Positions 1-9,339 of a stretch of 64,000 nt of DNA are shown here, one piece after another (the stretch's first letter is position 1; every line of letters begins with the position of its first letter). A program made the translations under genes and the position numbers. Under the pieces are notes generated by a model. The model did not search any database. It worked only from the letters and a program-made list of their open reading frames with translations, and was not told the origin of the DNA. Source of the stretch: Pleurodeles waltl (lineage: Eukaryota > Chordata > Amphibia > Caudata > Salamandridae); the NCBI RefSeq assembly GCF_031143425.1, contig NC_090441.1:223320928-223384927 (forward strand). The letters run 5' to 3'.

Positions 1-309
1 CATTACCATCACTCTCATCCCCTCTCAGAGGTAGCAGGTCTGGATATAGAGCACCCTCTTCCTCCAGTAGGGGGATAGATTTCCGCACAGCCAGGTTGTG
101 CAGCATGCAGCAGGCCACAACTATTCTACAGACCTTCTGGGATCCCCCAGAGAGATGGAGGCAACATAATTTAGCCTTCAAGAGACCTATAGTGTGCTCC
201 ATCACCCTCCTAGTACGTGCATGGGCCTCATTGTAATTACTCTCTGCCTCTGTCCTAGAATTCCTCCTTGGTGTCAGGAGCCAATGCACGTTGGGGTAGC
301 CAGAATCAC
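1..309 (-). pseudogene. Harbinger transposase, C-terminal fragment (partial)
   Basis: Read on the reverse strand from 309 to 1, this is an open frame matching the end of the DDE_Tnp_4 (HARBI1-like) transposase. It shows the second catalytic Asp in GDSGYP, the WLLTP segment, the catalytic Glu in RRVMEHTIGLLKAK, and the MLHNLAVRKS tail, then runs off the window. The reading begins at a good splice acceptor (TTTTGCAG, just right of 309), so this subfamily may have an intron there; the intact-looking copy at 50559 has none at that point. The N-terminal half and the first catalytic Asp are absent, and a family A LTR begins 25 bp to the right. The family is clear; whether the copy works cannot be judged. 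Confidence 0.85.
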
Positions 310-333
310 CTGCAAAAGTGTGTGAAAAAGGAG

Positions 334-2147
334 TGTAGTAGGCTGGCCTGGCTTATAGTGGGTACCTGATGGTACTTACACCTTGTGCCAGGTCCAGTTG
401 AACCTTGTGCCAGGTCCAGTTAACCCTTATTAGTAGTGTTCTAGCAGCTTAGGCTGATAGAGGTAGCTATAGCAGATTAGCTTAGGCTGAACTAGGAGAT
501 ATGCAAAGCTCCTACTATACCACTTATATCATATAGCACTATATCAAAAGAATCACAATACTCAGAGTTACTAAAAATAAAGGTACTTTATTTTAGTGAC
601 AATGTGCCAAAAATATCTCAGAGGCTATACTGCCTTAGGAGGTAAGTAAAATACACAAAATATACACTCAAACCAAAATCAGGTAAGTAAACAGTTAGAA
701 AGGAAGTGCAAACTACAAATAGGATGCAATAGGCCTAGGGGCAACACAAACCATATACTAAGAAAGTGGAATGCAAACCAATGAGGGACCCCAGGCCTAG
801 TGTAGTGTGTAGAGGGTCACTGGGAGTGTTAGAAAACACTAAGGGTGTCCAAGATACCCCACCCCAAGACCCTGAAAAGTAGGAGAAAAGTGACCATATT
901 CCCACAGAAACACACTAGTCATGATGGGAGATTCCGCAAAGACCACAACTGACTGCAAAGCACTGAAGAGGGATTCCTGGACCTGAGGACCGGCAAAGAA
1001 AGGGGACCAAGTCCAAGAGTCACAAAAGTGTCCAGGGGGGCAGGAGCCCACTAAACCCCGGATGAAGGTGCAAAATGGCTGCTCTGGGTGGAAGAAGCTG
1101 AAGATTCTGCAACAATGGAAGAAGCCAGGAACTTCTCCTTTGCACAGAAGATGTCCCACAGTGTGCTGGAGGAGGCAGAGTTGTTTCCATGCAGAATGAC
1201 TGCAAACAAGCCTTGCTAGATGCAAAGGTCACGTTTGAAGAAAACTGGTGCTGCTTGGGCCTAGGAAAGGCCAGGAGGTTGCCCCTTGAAAGAGGAGACA
1301 CAGGGGGCAATCAGCAACACAAAGAGCCCATGCAGAAGTAGGCAGCACCCGCAGAAGTACCTGAACATAGGTTCAAGAAAACTGAGCACAGCAGTCATCT
1401 CAACACTACAAAAGAGGGTCCCATGAAGCCGGTGGTCAACTCAGCGAGTTGAGCAATGCAGGAGGGAGTGCTGGGGACCTCGGCTGTGCTGTGCACAAAG
1501 GATTCCTTGCAAAAGTGCACAGAAGCCCTAGCAGCTGCAGTTCATGCAGTACACAAGATTACAGTCTGGCGTGGGGAGGCAAGGACTTACCTCCACCAAA
1601 TTTAGACAGATGGACCACTGGATGGTCGGGGTCACTTGGATCTAGCTCCTGTGTTCTAGGGACCATGCTCTTTACGATGGTAGGGGACCCAGAGGACCTG
1701 TGAAGCAGAAGTTTGGTGCCTGCGTTAGCAGTGGAAAGATTCCGTCGACCAACGGGAGCTTTCTCTAGGAGGCTGGACTGGCTTGTAGTGAGTACCAAGG
1801 GGTACTTACACCTGGCACCAGGCATCCCTTATTAGTGTATAGGGTGTCTAGCAGCTTAGGCTGATAGATAATGGTAGCTTAGCAGAGCAGCTTAGGCTGA
1901 ACTAGGAGACGAGTGAAGCTCCTACAGTACCACTAGTGTCATATGCACAATATCATAAGACAGAGTTGCTGGATTCAAGGGACCTCGCTCGTGGTGCTGA
2001 GAGGAGACCCAGGGGACCGGTGATGCAGTTCTTTGGTGCCTGCTGTTGCAGGGGGACGATTCCGTCGACCCACGGGAGATTTCTTCGGAGCTTCTAGTGC
2101 AGAGAGGAGGCAGACTACCCCCACAGCATGCACCACCAGAAAAACAG
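334..2147 (-). mobile_element. Family A LTR pieces, reverse orientation
   Basis: The left edge TGTAGTAGGCTGGCCTGG is the reverse complement of the family A LTR 3' end (…CAGCCTCCTACA). 334 to about 1765 matches the terminal 1.4 kb of the 3.0-kb LTR at 41529-44528. At about 1764 the same LTR end starts again (TAGGAGGCTGGACTGG), runs to about 1963, then jumps over roughly 1.1 kb and continues to 2147. So two overlapping reverse-oriented LTR pieces lie end to end. The reverse poly(A) signal lies near 585. ORFs here are decayed LTR sequence; no protein is supported. Confidence 0.8.
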
Positions 2148-3837
2148 TCTCTGCTTTGGGGAATTCTTTAGATAACAAATGCAAGAGCTCATCAGAGTTT
2201 CTCTGCATCTCTCTCTTCACCTTCTGCCAAAGGATCGACCACTGACTGCTCAGGACGCCTGCAAAACCACAACAAAGTAGCAAAGACGACTACTGCAACC
2301 TTGTATCGCTGATCCTGCCACCTTCTCTACTGTTTTCCTGGTGGTGCATGCTGTGGGGGTAGCCTGCCTCCTCTCTGCACTAGGAGCTCTGAAGAAATCT
2401 CCTGTGGGTCGACTGAATCTTCCCACTGCAACCACAGGCAACAAAAGACTGCATCATCGGTCCTCTGGGTCCCCTCTCAGCACAACGAGCGTGGTCCCTG
2501 GAACTGAGCAACGCTGTCCAAGTGACTCCCACAGTCCAGTGACTCTTCAGTCCAAGTTTGGTGGAGGTAAGTCCTTGCCTCCCCATGCTAGACTGCATTG
2601 CTGGGTACCGCGTGATTTGCAGCTGTTCCGGCTCCTGTGCACTCTTCCAGGATTTCCTTTGTGCACAGCCAAGCCTGGGTCCCCGACACTCTAAGCTGCA
2701 GTGCACAACCTTCTGAGTTGTCCTCCGGCGTCGTGGGACTCCCTTTTGTGTCTTCGGGTGAGCTCCGGTTCACTCCTCTTCGTAGTGCCTGTTCCGGCAC
2801 TTCTGTGGGTGCTGCCTGCTTCTGTGAGGGCTCCCTGACTTGCTGGGTGCCCCCTCTGTCTCCTCACACAATTGGCGACATCCTGGTCCCTCCTGGGCCA
2901 CAGCAGCATCCAAAAACCCTAACTGCGACCCTTGCAGCTAGCAAGGCTTGTTTGCGGTCTTTCTGCGTGGGAACACCTCTGCAAGCTTCCTCACGACTTG
3001 GGACATCCATCCTCCAAAGGGGAAGTTCCTAGTCCTCTTTGTTCTTGCAGAATCCACAGCTTCTACCATCTGGTGGCAGCTTCTTTGCACTCTCAGCTGG
3101 CATTTCTTGGGCATCGGCCCACTCACGACTTGAGTGTGACTCTTGGACTTGGTCCCCTTGTTCCACAGGTTCTCTCGTCTGGAAATCCATTGTTGTTGCA
3201 TTGCTGGTGTTGGTCTTCCTTGCAGAATTCCCCTATCACAAGTTCTGTGCTCTCTGGGGAACTTAGGTGCACTTTGCACCCACTTTTCAGGGTCTTTGGG
3301 TGGGCTATTTTTCTAACCCTCACTGTTTTCTTACAGTCCCAGCGACCCTCTACAAGGTCACATAGGTTTGGGGTCCATTCGTGATTTGCATTCCACTTTT
3401 GGAGTATATGGTTTGTGTTGCCCCTATACCTATGTGCTCCTATTGCAATCTATTGTAACTTTAAATTGCTTGCATTACTTCCTTTTGCTATTACTGCATA
3501 TTTTTGGTATTGTGTACATATATCTTGTGTATATTTGGCATCCTCATACTGAGGGTACTCACTGAGATACTTTTGGCATATTGTCATAAAAATAAAGTAC
3601 CTTTATTTTTAGTATATCTGTGTATTGTGTTTTCTTATGATATTGTGCATTTGACACCTGTGGTATAGTAGGAGCTTTGCATGTCTCCTAGTTCAGCCTA
3701 AGCTGCTCTGCTATACCTACCTTCTATCAGCCTAAGCTGCTAGAAACACCTCTTCTACACTAATAAGGGATAACTGGACCTGGTACAGAGTGTAAGTACC
3801 CCTTGGTACCCACTACAAGCCAGGCCAGCCTCCTACA
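2148..3837 (+). mobile_element. Family A LTR, 3' part, forward orientation
   Basis: At about 2148 the orientation flips and the sequence follows the forward LTR as in 37425-39112. It includes the motif GTTTGGTGGAGGTAAGTCC, the CATAAAAATAAAGTACC poly(A) region, and the 3' terminus CCAGCCTCCTACA. No target duplication is found between the 334 and 3837 edges (AGGAG against ACAAC), so this is not a simple insertion. Confidence 0.85.
3591..3596 (+). promoter_or_regulatory. Poly(A) signal of family A LTR
   Basis: AATAAA inside the conserved LTR block CATAAAAATAAAGTACC. The same block occurs at 38867 and 54203 forward, and in reverse in the other LTR copies. It should define the end of R in the LTR transcript. 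Confidence 0.6.
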
Positions 3838-3900
3838 ACAACCCACCCAGGAGCCATGCAATGACCCACGAAACATACCAAGCACAGAAACAACATATAC

Positions 3901-3931
<31 letters not shown>

Positions 3932-4190
3932 CATATATACACACACACATACACACACACATACAAACACACATGAATACACACACATATGCACACATAT
4001 ATGTACATACAATACATAATTAGAACCATGGGTAATTTAGTTAGTCAAACAGGTTTAAAGAGTGTGTGTGTATTTTATTGTTATGACATAGTAGCAATAT
4101 ATATTTTCTAAAGAACTATTCATAACTAGAAATAGACACATAATCAGAAAAAATATTTATCAACATAGGCATATGCAGTCCATAGTTGTT
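3838..4190. other. Flank without a gene, containing a microsatellite
   Basis: This stretch separates the LTR end from the LINE. Apart from the CATA/CA microsatellite I see no gene or recognisable repeat. It could be intron of the Harbinger fragment to the left, but that is a guess. Confidence 0.4.
3897..4018. repeat. CATA/CA microsatellite
   Basis: Runs of ACATACATACAT followed by ACACACACATACACAC-type repeats, imperfect in the second half. The Tyr/Cys/Val-rich reverse ORFs across it are artefacts of the repeat. Confidence 0.9.
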
Positions 4191-4254
4191 TGAATATGGT
4201 GGTTATGAAGGAAAGAGCCAACTCTTGAGTAGTTTTCTGAAGACAAGAAAGTTA

Positions 4255-5922
4255 TCTGTGGCTCTTATAGTTGGGGGTAGTGAATTTCATAGTTTGGCTG
4301 CTTGAATGGAGAAGGATTTACCACCTGTAGTCTTTTTCTTGTATGGTGGTGTTCTAAGACGGGGTGCCAATCTTGAGCGGAGGTTTCTTTGTTGGATGTA
4401 TTTGGTTATTTTGTTTCTGATAAAAAGCGGTCCTGATCCATGTATAGCTTTGTGGGTGATACAAAGCAGCTTGAAAGTGCATCTTCTTGCAACGGGTAAC
4501 CAGTGTAGTGCTCTCAAGGAAGGGGCGATGTGGGTTTGCGGCTTTACATGTTATAGTAGCCTTGCTGCGGAGTTCTGAATACGTTGTAGTCATAATAGAC
4601 AGAGATGATCCATGGTAGAGGCCATTGGCATAATCCAGTTTGGATAGTACAAGTGAAATAGTAGCTTGCACCTTGTGTGGAAATCCGAGGTGGGGGAAGA
4701 TGCGTTGTAAAGTCTTCAAGGTGATGAAGGTTGTTCGTGCTAATTTGTCCACTTGGGCATTCATAGTTAACTTGGAATCCATGGTGATTCCAAGGTTTTT
4801 AACTTCCTTGGATAATTGAGGAGGTGGTCTGAGATCGTCAGGCCAGACGCACAGATGGTCATAACTTTTCCAGTCACCACATATGAGTATTTCTGTTTTG
4901 GAGGTATTTAGTTTGAGATGGCTCCAGGTCATCCACTGATCAACAGCTCTGAGGCAAATGAAGATCTGTGAGTTTTCAATGTTTTTGGGGCATTCTAATT
5001 TAAGTAGTATTTGTGTGTCATCTGCATAGATGTAGCATGTGAGATGGAAATAATTGATCAGTTCTGGTAAAGATATCATGTAGATGTCGAAAAGCAAAGG
5101 TGAGATGATTGATCCTTGGGGGACCCCTGCTTTTGTGAGGTAGGGTTCGGACAAGAAGTGGGGCGAGTGGATGATATTAGATCTTTTTTTTAAGATAGGA
5201 AGTATTCCAGTCGAGAGCAATCCCTTGTATGCCGGCTTCGTGGAGTCTTTGAATTATGGTGTCATGGTTAACCGTATCAAAGGCAGCCGGAAGTTCCAAG
5301 AGAAGTAGTGCAGCAACTCCAATGTGGTCGACTGTGTTTTTAAGATCATCCCAAATTGCTATGAGTGCTAATTCAGTGCTTCTTCCTGGGCGGAATCCAG
5401 TTTGGAAGTCTGAAAGTATAGAATTGTCTTCAATGAATTGTGACATCTGGGCCAATGCTGCTCTTTCTATCAATTTGCCCAGGAAAGGTCCATTTGTGAT
5501 TGGTCTGTAGTTGTTGGGGTCTTGTGGGTCTAGGTTTGTTTTCTTTAATAACGTTGTATGTATGCCTTTATCAGGTCTACAGGAAAAGTTCCTGTAGTTA
5601 AAGAGTTGTTGATGATTCTTCTTACAGGTGTGGCAGCAGAAGTAGATAGAAGAATGTTCTTGAAGATTTGTGGTGGGCAAGGGTCAGAAGGGCAACTGGA
5701 AGGTCTGCTTACTTTGACCAAATCCATAAGTTCACCTTGCGATATTTGTTGGAAGGACTGTAGAGGTTGGGTTGGTTCATTCTTAGAGGGAATTTTAGGA
5801 AAGGGGTTGGTGCTGATAGTTTTCTTCTGTTTTAAATAGGAGTCCAATGTGTCTGCCTTGGTTGTGTAGTGAGTTGCCAATTTGCTTTTGAAATCTTGAG
5901 TAGTGGGATGACTTCCTTCCAT
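4255..5922 (-). pseudogene. LINE reverse transcriptase, frameshifted
   Basis: RT of a non-LTR retrotransposon, which would prime on nicked target DNA. Visible blocks in order are the NNYRPI finger, FRPGRSTELAL, FDTVNH (palm Asp), GVPQGSIISPLLF and the catalytic YADDTQILL, followed by KTEIL and the C-terminal LHWLPV region. At least three frames are needed (5922-5545, 5680-5177, 5220-4354, 4517-4287), so it is dead as a protein. The motif set fits L2/CR1 rather than L1 or RTE. Confidence 0.85.
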
Positions 5923-6226
5923 GCATGTAGGTTTTCGAAATTCATTGAGAATTTTATAAAATTCCTTGGTTGTAGATTGAGCATTTTGAATTATGTCTGA
6001 GTAGTACCTTTTTTTTAGCTTTTTTGATTGATGATTTGTATATTCTGTTAAGTTTGTGTAGCTGCAGTTTGTCTTGACTGTTGTTTGTTTTGAGCCAGGT
6101 CCGCTGCAACTTTCTGATTTGTTGCTTTATCTTTTTAAGTTCTGTGTTTATCCAAGGTGTTGGTTTTCTTTTGTCATGTTTTTTTTTCTGAGTGGTATTA
6201 GGATATCAAGCTTCCTGTAGCCATTC

Positions 6227-6625
6227 TTAAAGTTTTGGCACATAATTATTTGTATCTAGATCTGTTTTGGCTGTTAGTTGTGTTTCTAAGTCATCCAAAT
6301 TGAGTTTGTTGCCATGAATAGTAACTAGTTCAGGCTTAGCAAAAATGACATCTAGGATGTGTCCAGTGATGTATGTGGGATTGTGTACAATCTGATGTAG
6401 GTTCAATGAGACTAGGCCAGTGGTGATAGCTTTTGGATGAGGCATATTGGGTTTGTCAAACCAAATGTTTAGATCCCCAAGAATGCATTGGTTGGAGTAT
6501 AGTGTGATAAGGTTTAAGACTGTGTCTAGAAAAGCATCTGGGAATGTGGAGTTGTTAGGTGGAGGTCTGTAAAGGAGGAAAATGTTACAGGAGGAAGTTG
6601 GAGTAGGGTGGCATCTGGTCTGCAT
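6227..6625 (-). pseudogene. LINE apurinic-type endonuclease fragment
   Basis: C-terminal half of an EEP-type endonuclease: ILGDLNIWFDKP corresponds to the catalytic GDFN block, and GHILDVIF to the conserved GHTLDLIF block. The following SDH active-site block is not seen in this frame, and the N-terminal half is missing. It belongs to the LINE whose RT lies downstream on the same strand. Confidence 0.75.
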
Positions 6626-6660
6626 ACATGAAGTCCATGTGGGATGTATGTGGTGTTACC

Positions 6661-7480
6661 TAAAGGTTCACCACGCCCTATCACCCCCAATCCAATGGTC
6701 TTGTGGAGAGATTCAACAAGACCTTAAAAGGCATGATCACAGGCCTTCCTGAGGCCTTGAGGCATAAGTGGGATGTCCTCTTACCATGCCTTCTCTTTGC
6801 TTACAGAGAAGTACCCCAGAAGGGGATGGGGTTCAGCATCTTTGAGCTCCTCTATGGGTACCCTGTCAGGGGACCCTTAAGCACTGCCAATGAGGGGTGG
6901 GAGAAAGCTCCCAAGGCACCCCCTCAGGAAGTGGTCAGCTACATGCTGGCCCTCCACAACCAGATGCACCGCTTCTGGAAAACGGCCAAAAGTAACCTTG
7001 AGGCCAGTCAAGAGGTAATGAAACACTGGTATGACCAGAAGGCCATCCTGGTGGAGTTTCAACCTGGAGACAAAGTGTGGTTAATGGAGCCAGTAGAGCC
7101 TAGGGCTCTCCATGACCGCTGGTCTGTCCCATATGAGATTAAGGAGCACAAAGGGGAGACCACTTACTTAGTGGACCTCCAATCCCCTAGGAGCCCCCTA
7201 AGGGTTCTCCATGTCAACAGACTGAAGCATCACTTTGACAGGACTGAAGTCAACATGCTTCTGGTGACAGATGAGGGTGTGGAGGAGGAGAGTGAACCTC
7301 TCCCCGACCTCCTCTCTGCCAAGGAAGTTGATGGGTCAGTGGAGGGTGTCATTCTCTCTGACTCCCTGGCCCTAGACCAGAGAGGGGACTGCTACCAGTT
7401 ACTGGAATATTACTCCTCCCTGTTTTCCCTCACCTTAGGACTCACACATCTGTGCGTCCATGATATTGACACGGGAGACA
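6661..7480 (+). pseudogene. Gmr1-like integrase C-terminal part and linker
   Basis: Starts inside the integrase core at TTPYHPQSNGLVERFN, where the Glu is the third residue of the D,D-35-E triad. It then shows the FAYREVPQKGMGFS.FELLYG segment and the basic C-terminal domain (GDKVWLMEP, YLVDL…, LHVNRLKHHFDR). An acidic spacer (EGVEEESEPLPDLLS) joins it to RT without a stop, so integrase and RT are in one frame. The zinc-binding region and the first two catalytic Asp residues lie beyond the truncation. Confidence 0.85.
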
Positions 7481-9308
7481 GTCCCCCTGTAATGAACAAA
7501 ATTTACAAGTTGTCAGATAAGGTGAAGGGCAGCATCAAGGAGGAAGTCTCCAAGATGCTTACTCTAAGGGTTATTGAGAAATCCAGCAGCCCCTGGTCCA
7601 GACCTGTGGTGCTGGTACCAAAGGCTACTGCACCCGGTGTCAAGCCAGAACTACAGTTCTGTGTGGACTACTGTGGTCTCAACTCAGTCACATGGACTGA
7701 CGCTCACCCCATCCCCCGAGCTGATGAGCTCGTTGACAGGCTAGGTAGTGCCAAATTCCTCAGTACTTTTGATTTCACATCAGGGTATGGGCAACGGTTG
7801 ATGAACAGGGTCCTAGCTGGCAAGGATGCCTTTTGTGCAGCCTACCTGGATGACATTGCTGTCTACATTTCCAGCTGGGATGAACACCTGCTACACCTAC
7901 AGGAGGTACTTCAGGCCCTGCAACAGGCAGGTCTGACCATCAAGGCCAGTAAGTGCCAGATTGGGAGGGTTCTGTGGTGTACATGGGACACCTATCAGGT
8001 GGTGGCAAGGTGCAGCCCCTCCAGGCCAAGATTGAAACTATCAAGGCCTGGCAACCACTTAGAACACAAACCAAGGTGAACGCCTTCTTGGGCCTCACTG
8101 GTTACTACAACAGATTTGTCAAGGGCTATGGAACCACTCTGACACCCTTGAGAGAACTCACATCCAAAAAGCAACCTAGGTTGGCGAATTGGACGGAGGC
8201 GTGTAAGAAAACCTTCGACTCTCTCAAGGAAGCCATGTGCACGGCCCCCTTACTCAGGGCCCCTAACTACTCCAGGGAATTTATTGTGCAGACAGACACT
8301 TCAGAGCATGGCATAGGGGTGGTCCTAGCACAGCCAAATGAGGAGGGCCTAGAACAACTAGTAGTCTTTATTAGCACAAGAATATTACCACGGTAACAGA
8401 GGTGGAGTACTATTGAAAAATAAGGGGGTCATTCTAACCTTGGCGGACGGCGGAGGCCGTCCGCCAAGGTTCCGCCGTCAGAACACCGCACCGCGGTCGA
8501 AAGACCGCGGCGGTGATTCTGAGATTTGCCCTGGGCTGGCGGGCGGCCGCCAAAAGACCGCCCGCCAGCCCAGGGCAAATCAACCTTCCCACTAGGATGC
8601 CGGCTCAGAATTGAGCCGGCGGAGTGGGAAGGTGCGACGGGTGCAGTTGCACCCGTCGCGTATTTCAGTGTCTGCTAGGCAGACATTGAAATACTTGTTG
8701 GGGCCCTCTTACGGGGGCCCCTGCCGTGCCCATGCCATTGGCATGGGCACGGCAGGGGCCCCCAGGGGCCCCGCGGCACCCCCTACCGCCATCCTGTTCA
8801 TGGCGGGTTTCCCGCCATGAACAGGATGGCGGTAGGGGGTGTCAGAATCCCCATGGCGGCGGAGCGCGCTCCGCCGCCATGGAGGACTCTGACGGGCAGC
8901 GGAAAGTCGGCGGTACACCGCCGACTTTCCGCTTCTGACCGCGGCTGAACCGCCGCGGTCAGAATGCCCAGCGGTGCACCGCCAGCCTGTTGGCGGTGCA
9001 ACCGCGGTCATTCGCCCTGGCGGTTTTTACCGCCAGGGTTAGAATGACCCCCTAAGTGTTTGCTGTGTCTGGCACTGAAGAAGCTGAGACCATACCTGTT
9101 TGGGAATCACTTTCGGGTTCAGACAGACCACAGGCCCCTCAGATGGCTCATGCAGATGAGGGGTGAAAATCCTAAACTCTATGGGTGGTCATTTCCCTAC
9201 AGGGGATGGACTTTACGGTGGAGCATCGCTCGGGGATTGACCATGCCAATGCTGATTGTCTCTCCAGATACTTCCGCCTTAGCGATGAGAGCTCCAAGGA
9301 GGTTGGGT
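7481..9308 (+). pseudogene. RT and RNase H of Gmr1-like element 1, interrupted
   Basis: The RT shows SPWSRPVVLVPK, the primer-grip region, FDFTSGYG and the catalytic YLDDIAVYI. About 50 residues (motif B, usually PFGLRNAPATFQ) are missing between SGYG and QRLMNRVL, which removes an essential palm motif. A frame change near 7970 leads into AFLGLTGYYNRFVKGY and RNase H (IVQTDTSEHG, first catalytic Asp). The rest of RNase H (FRVQTDHRPLRWL, then HANADCLSRYF in another frame) resumes at 9056 after the MITE. Not functional. Confidence 0.85.
8424..9052. mobile_element. Harbinger-type MITE made of successive hairpins (copy 1)
   Basis: A 629-bp insertion with TIRs beginning GGGGGTCATTCTAACC and a perfect 3-bp duplication TAA (8421-8423 and 9053-9055), both typical of PIF/Harbinger. 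The interior is tiled by about 13 stem-loops. Examples are 8436-8471 (16 bp), 8523-8581 (24 bp perfect), 8634-8659 (12 bp), 8713-8763 (25 bp perfect, almost no loop), 8777-8841 (31 bp perfect), 8851-8882 (perfect palindrome), 8898-8933 (17 bp) and 9015-9038 (10 bp). It has no coding capacity. The TIR resembles that of the Harbinger at 45125-54191, a possible source of transposase. Confidence 0.9.
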
Positions 9309-9339
9309 AGCTCTCCCCCCTTTCAGCAGTGGGGACACA

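Larger units (their letters stand above)
4190..6655 (-). mobile_element. L2/CR1-like LINE, 5'-truncated, reverse strand
   Basis: In reverse order the region reads endonuclease (6625-6227), linker, reverse transcriptase (about 5922-4354) and the C-terminal LHWLPVARRCTFK segment near 4500. This is the layout of the L2/CR1 group. Several frameshifts separate the parts. The 5' edge abuts integrase of a Gmr1-like element at 6661. The 3' limit is not sharp and I see no clear terminal repeat or target duplication. Confidence 0.8.

Noticed and set aside
334..3837. A single DNA transposon with long terminal inverted repeats
   Set aside because: Both arms are LTR 3' ends of a known local LTR family and no target duplication is present.
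3760..4029. Reverse ORF rich in Tyr, Cys and Val
   Set aside because: Translation of a CATA/CA microsatellite.
8413..9011. Several small ORFs on both strands
   Set aside because: They lie in the hairpin-chain MITE and are GC-rich palindrome readings; same for 32958-33505.
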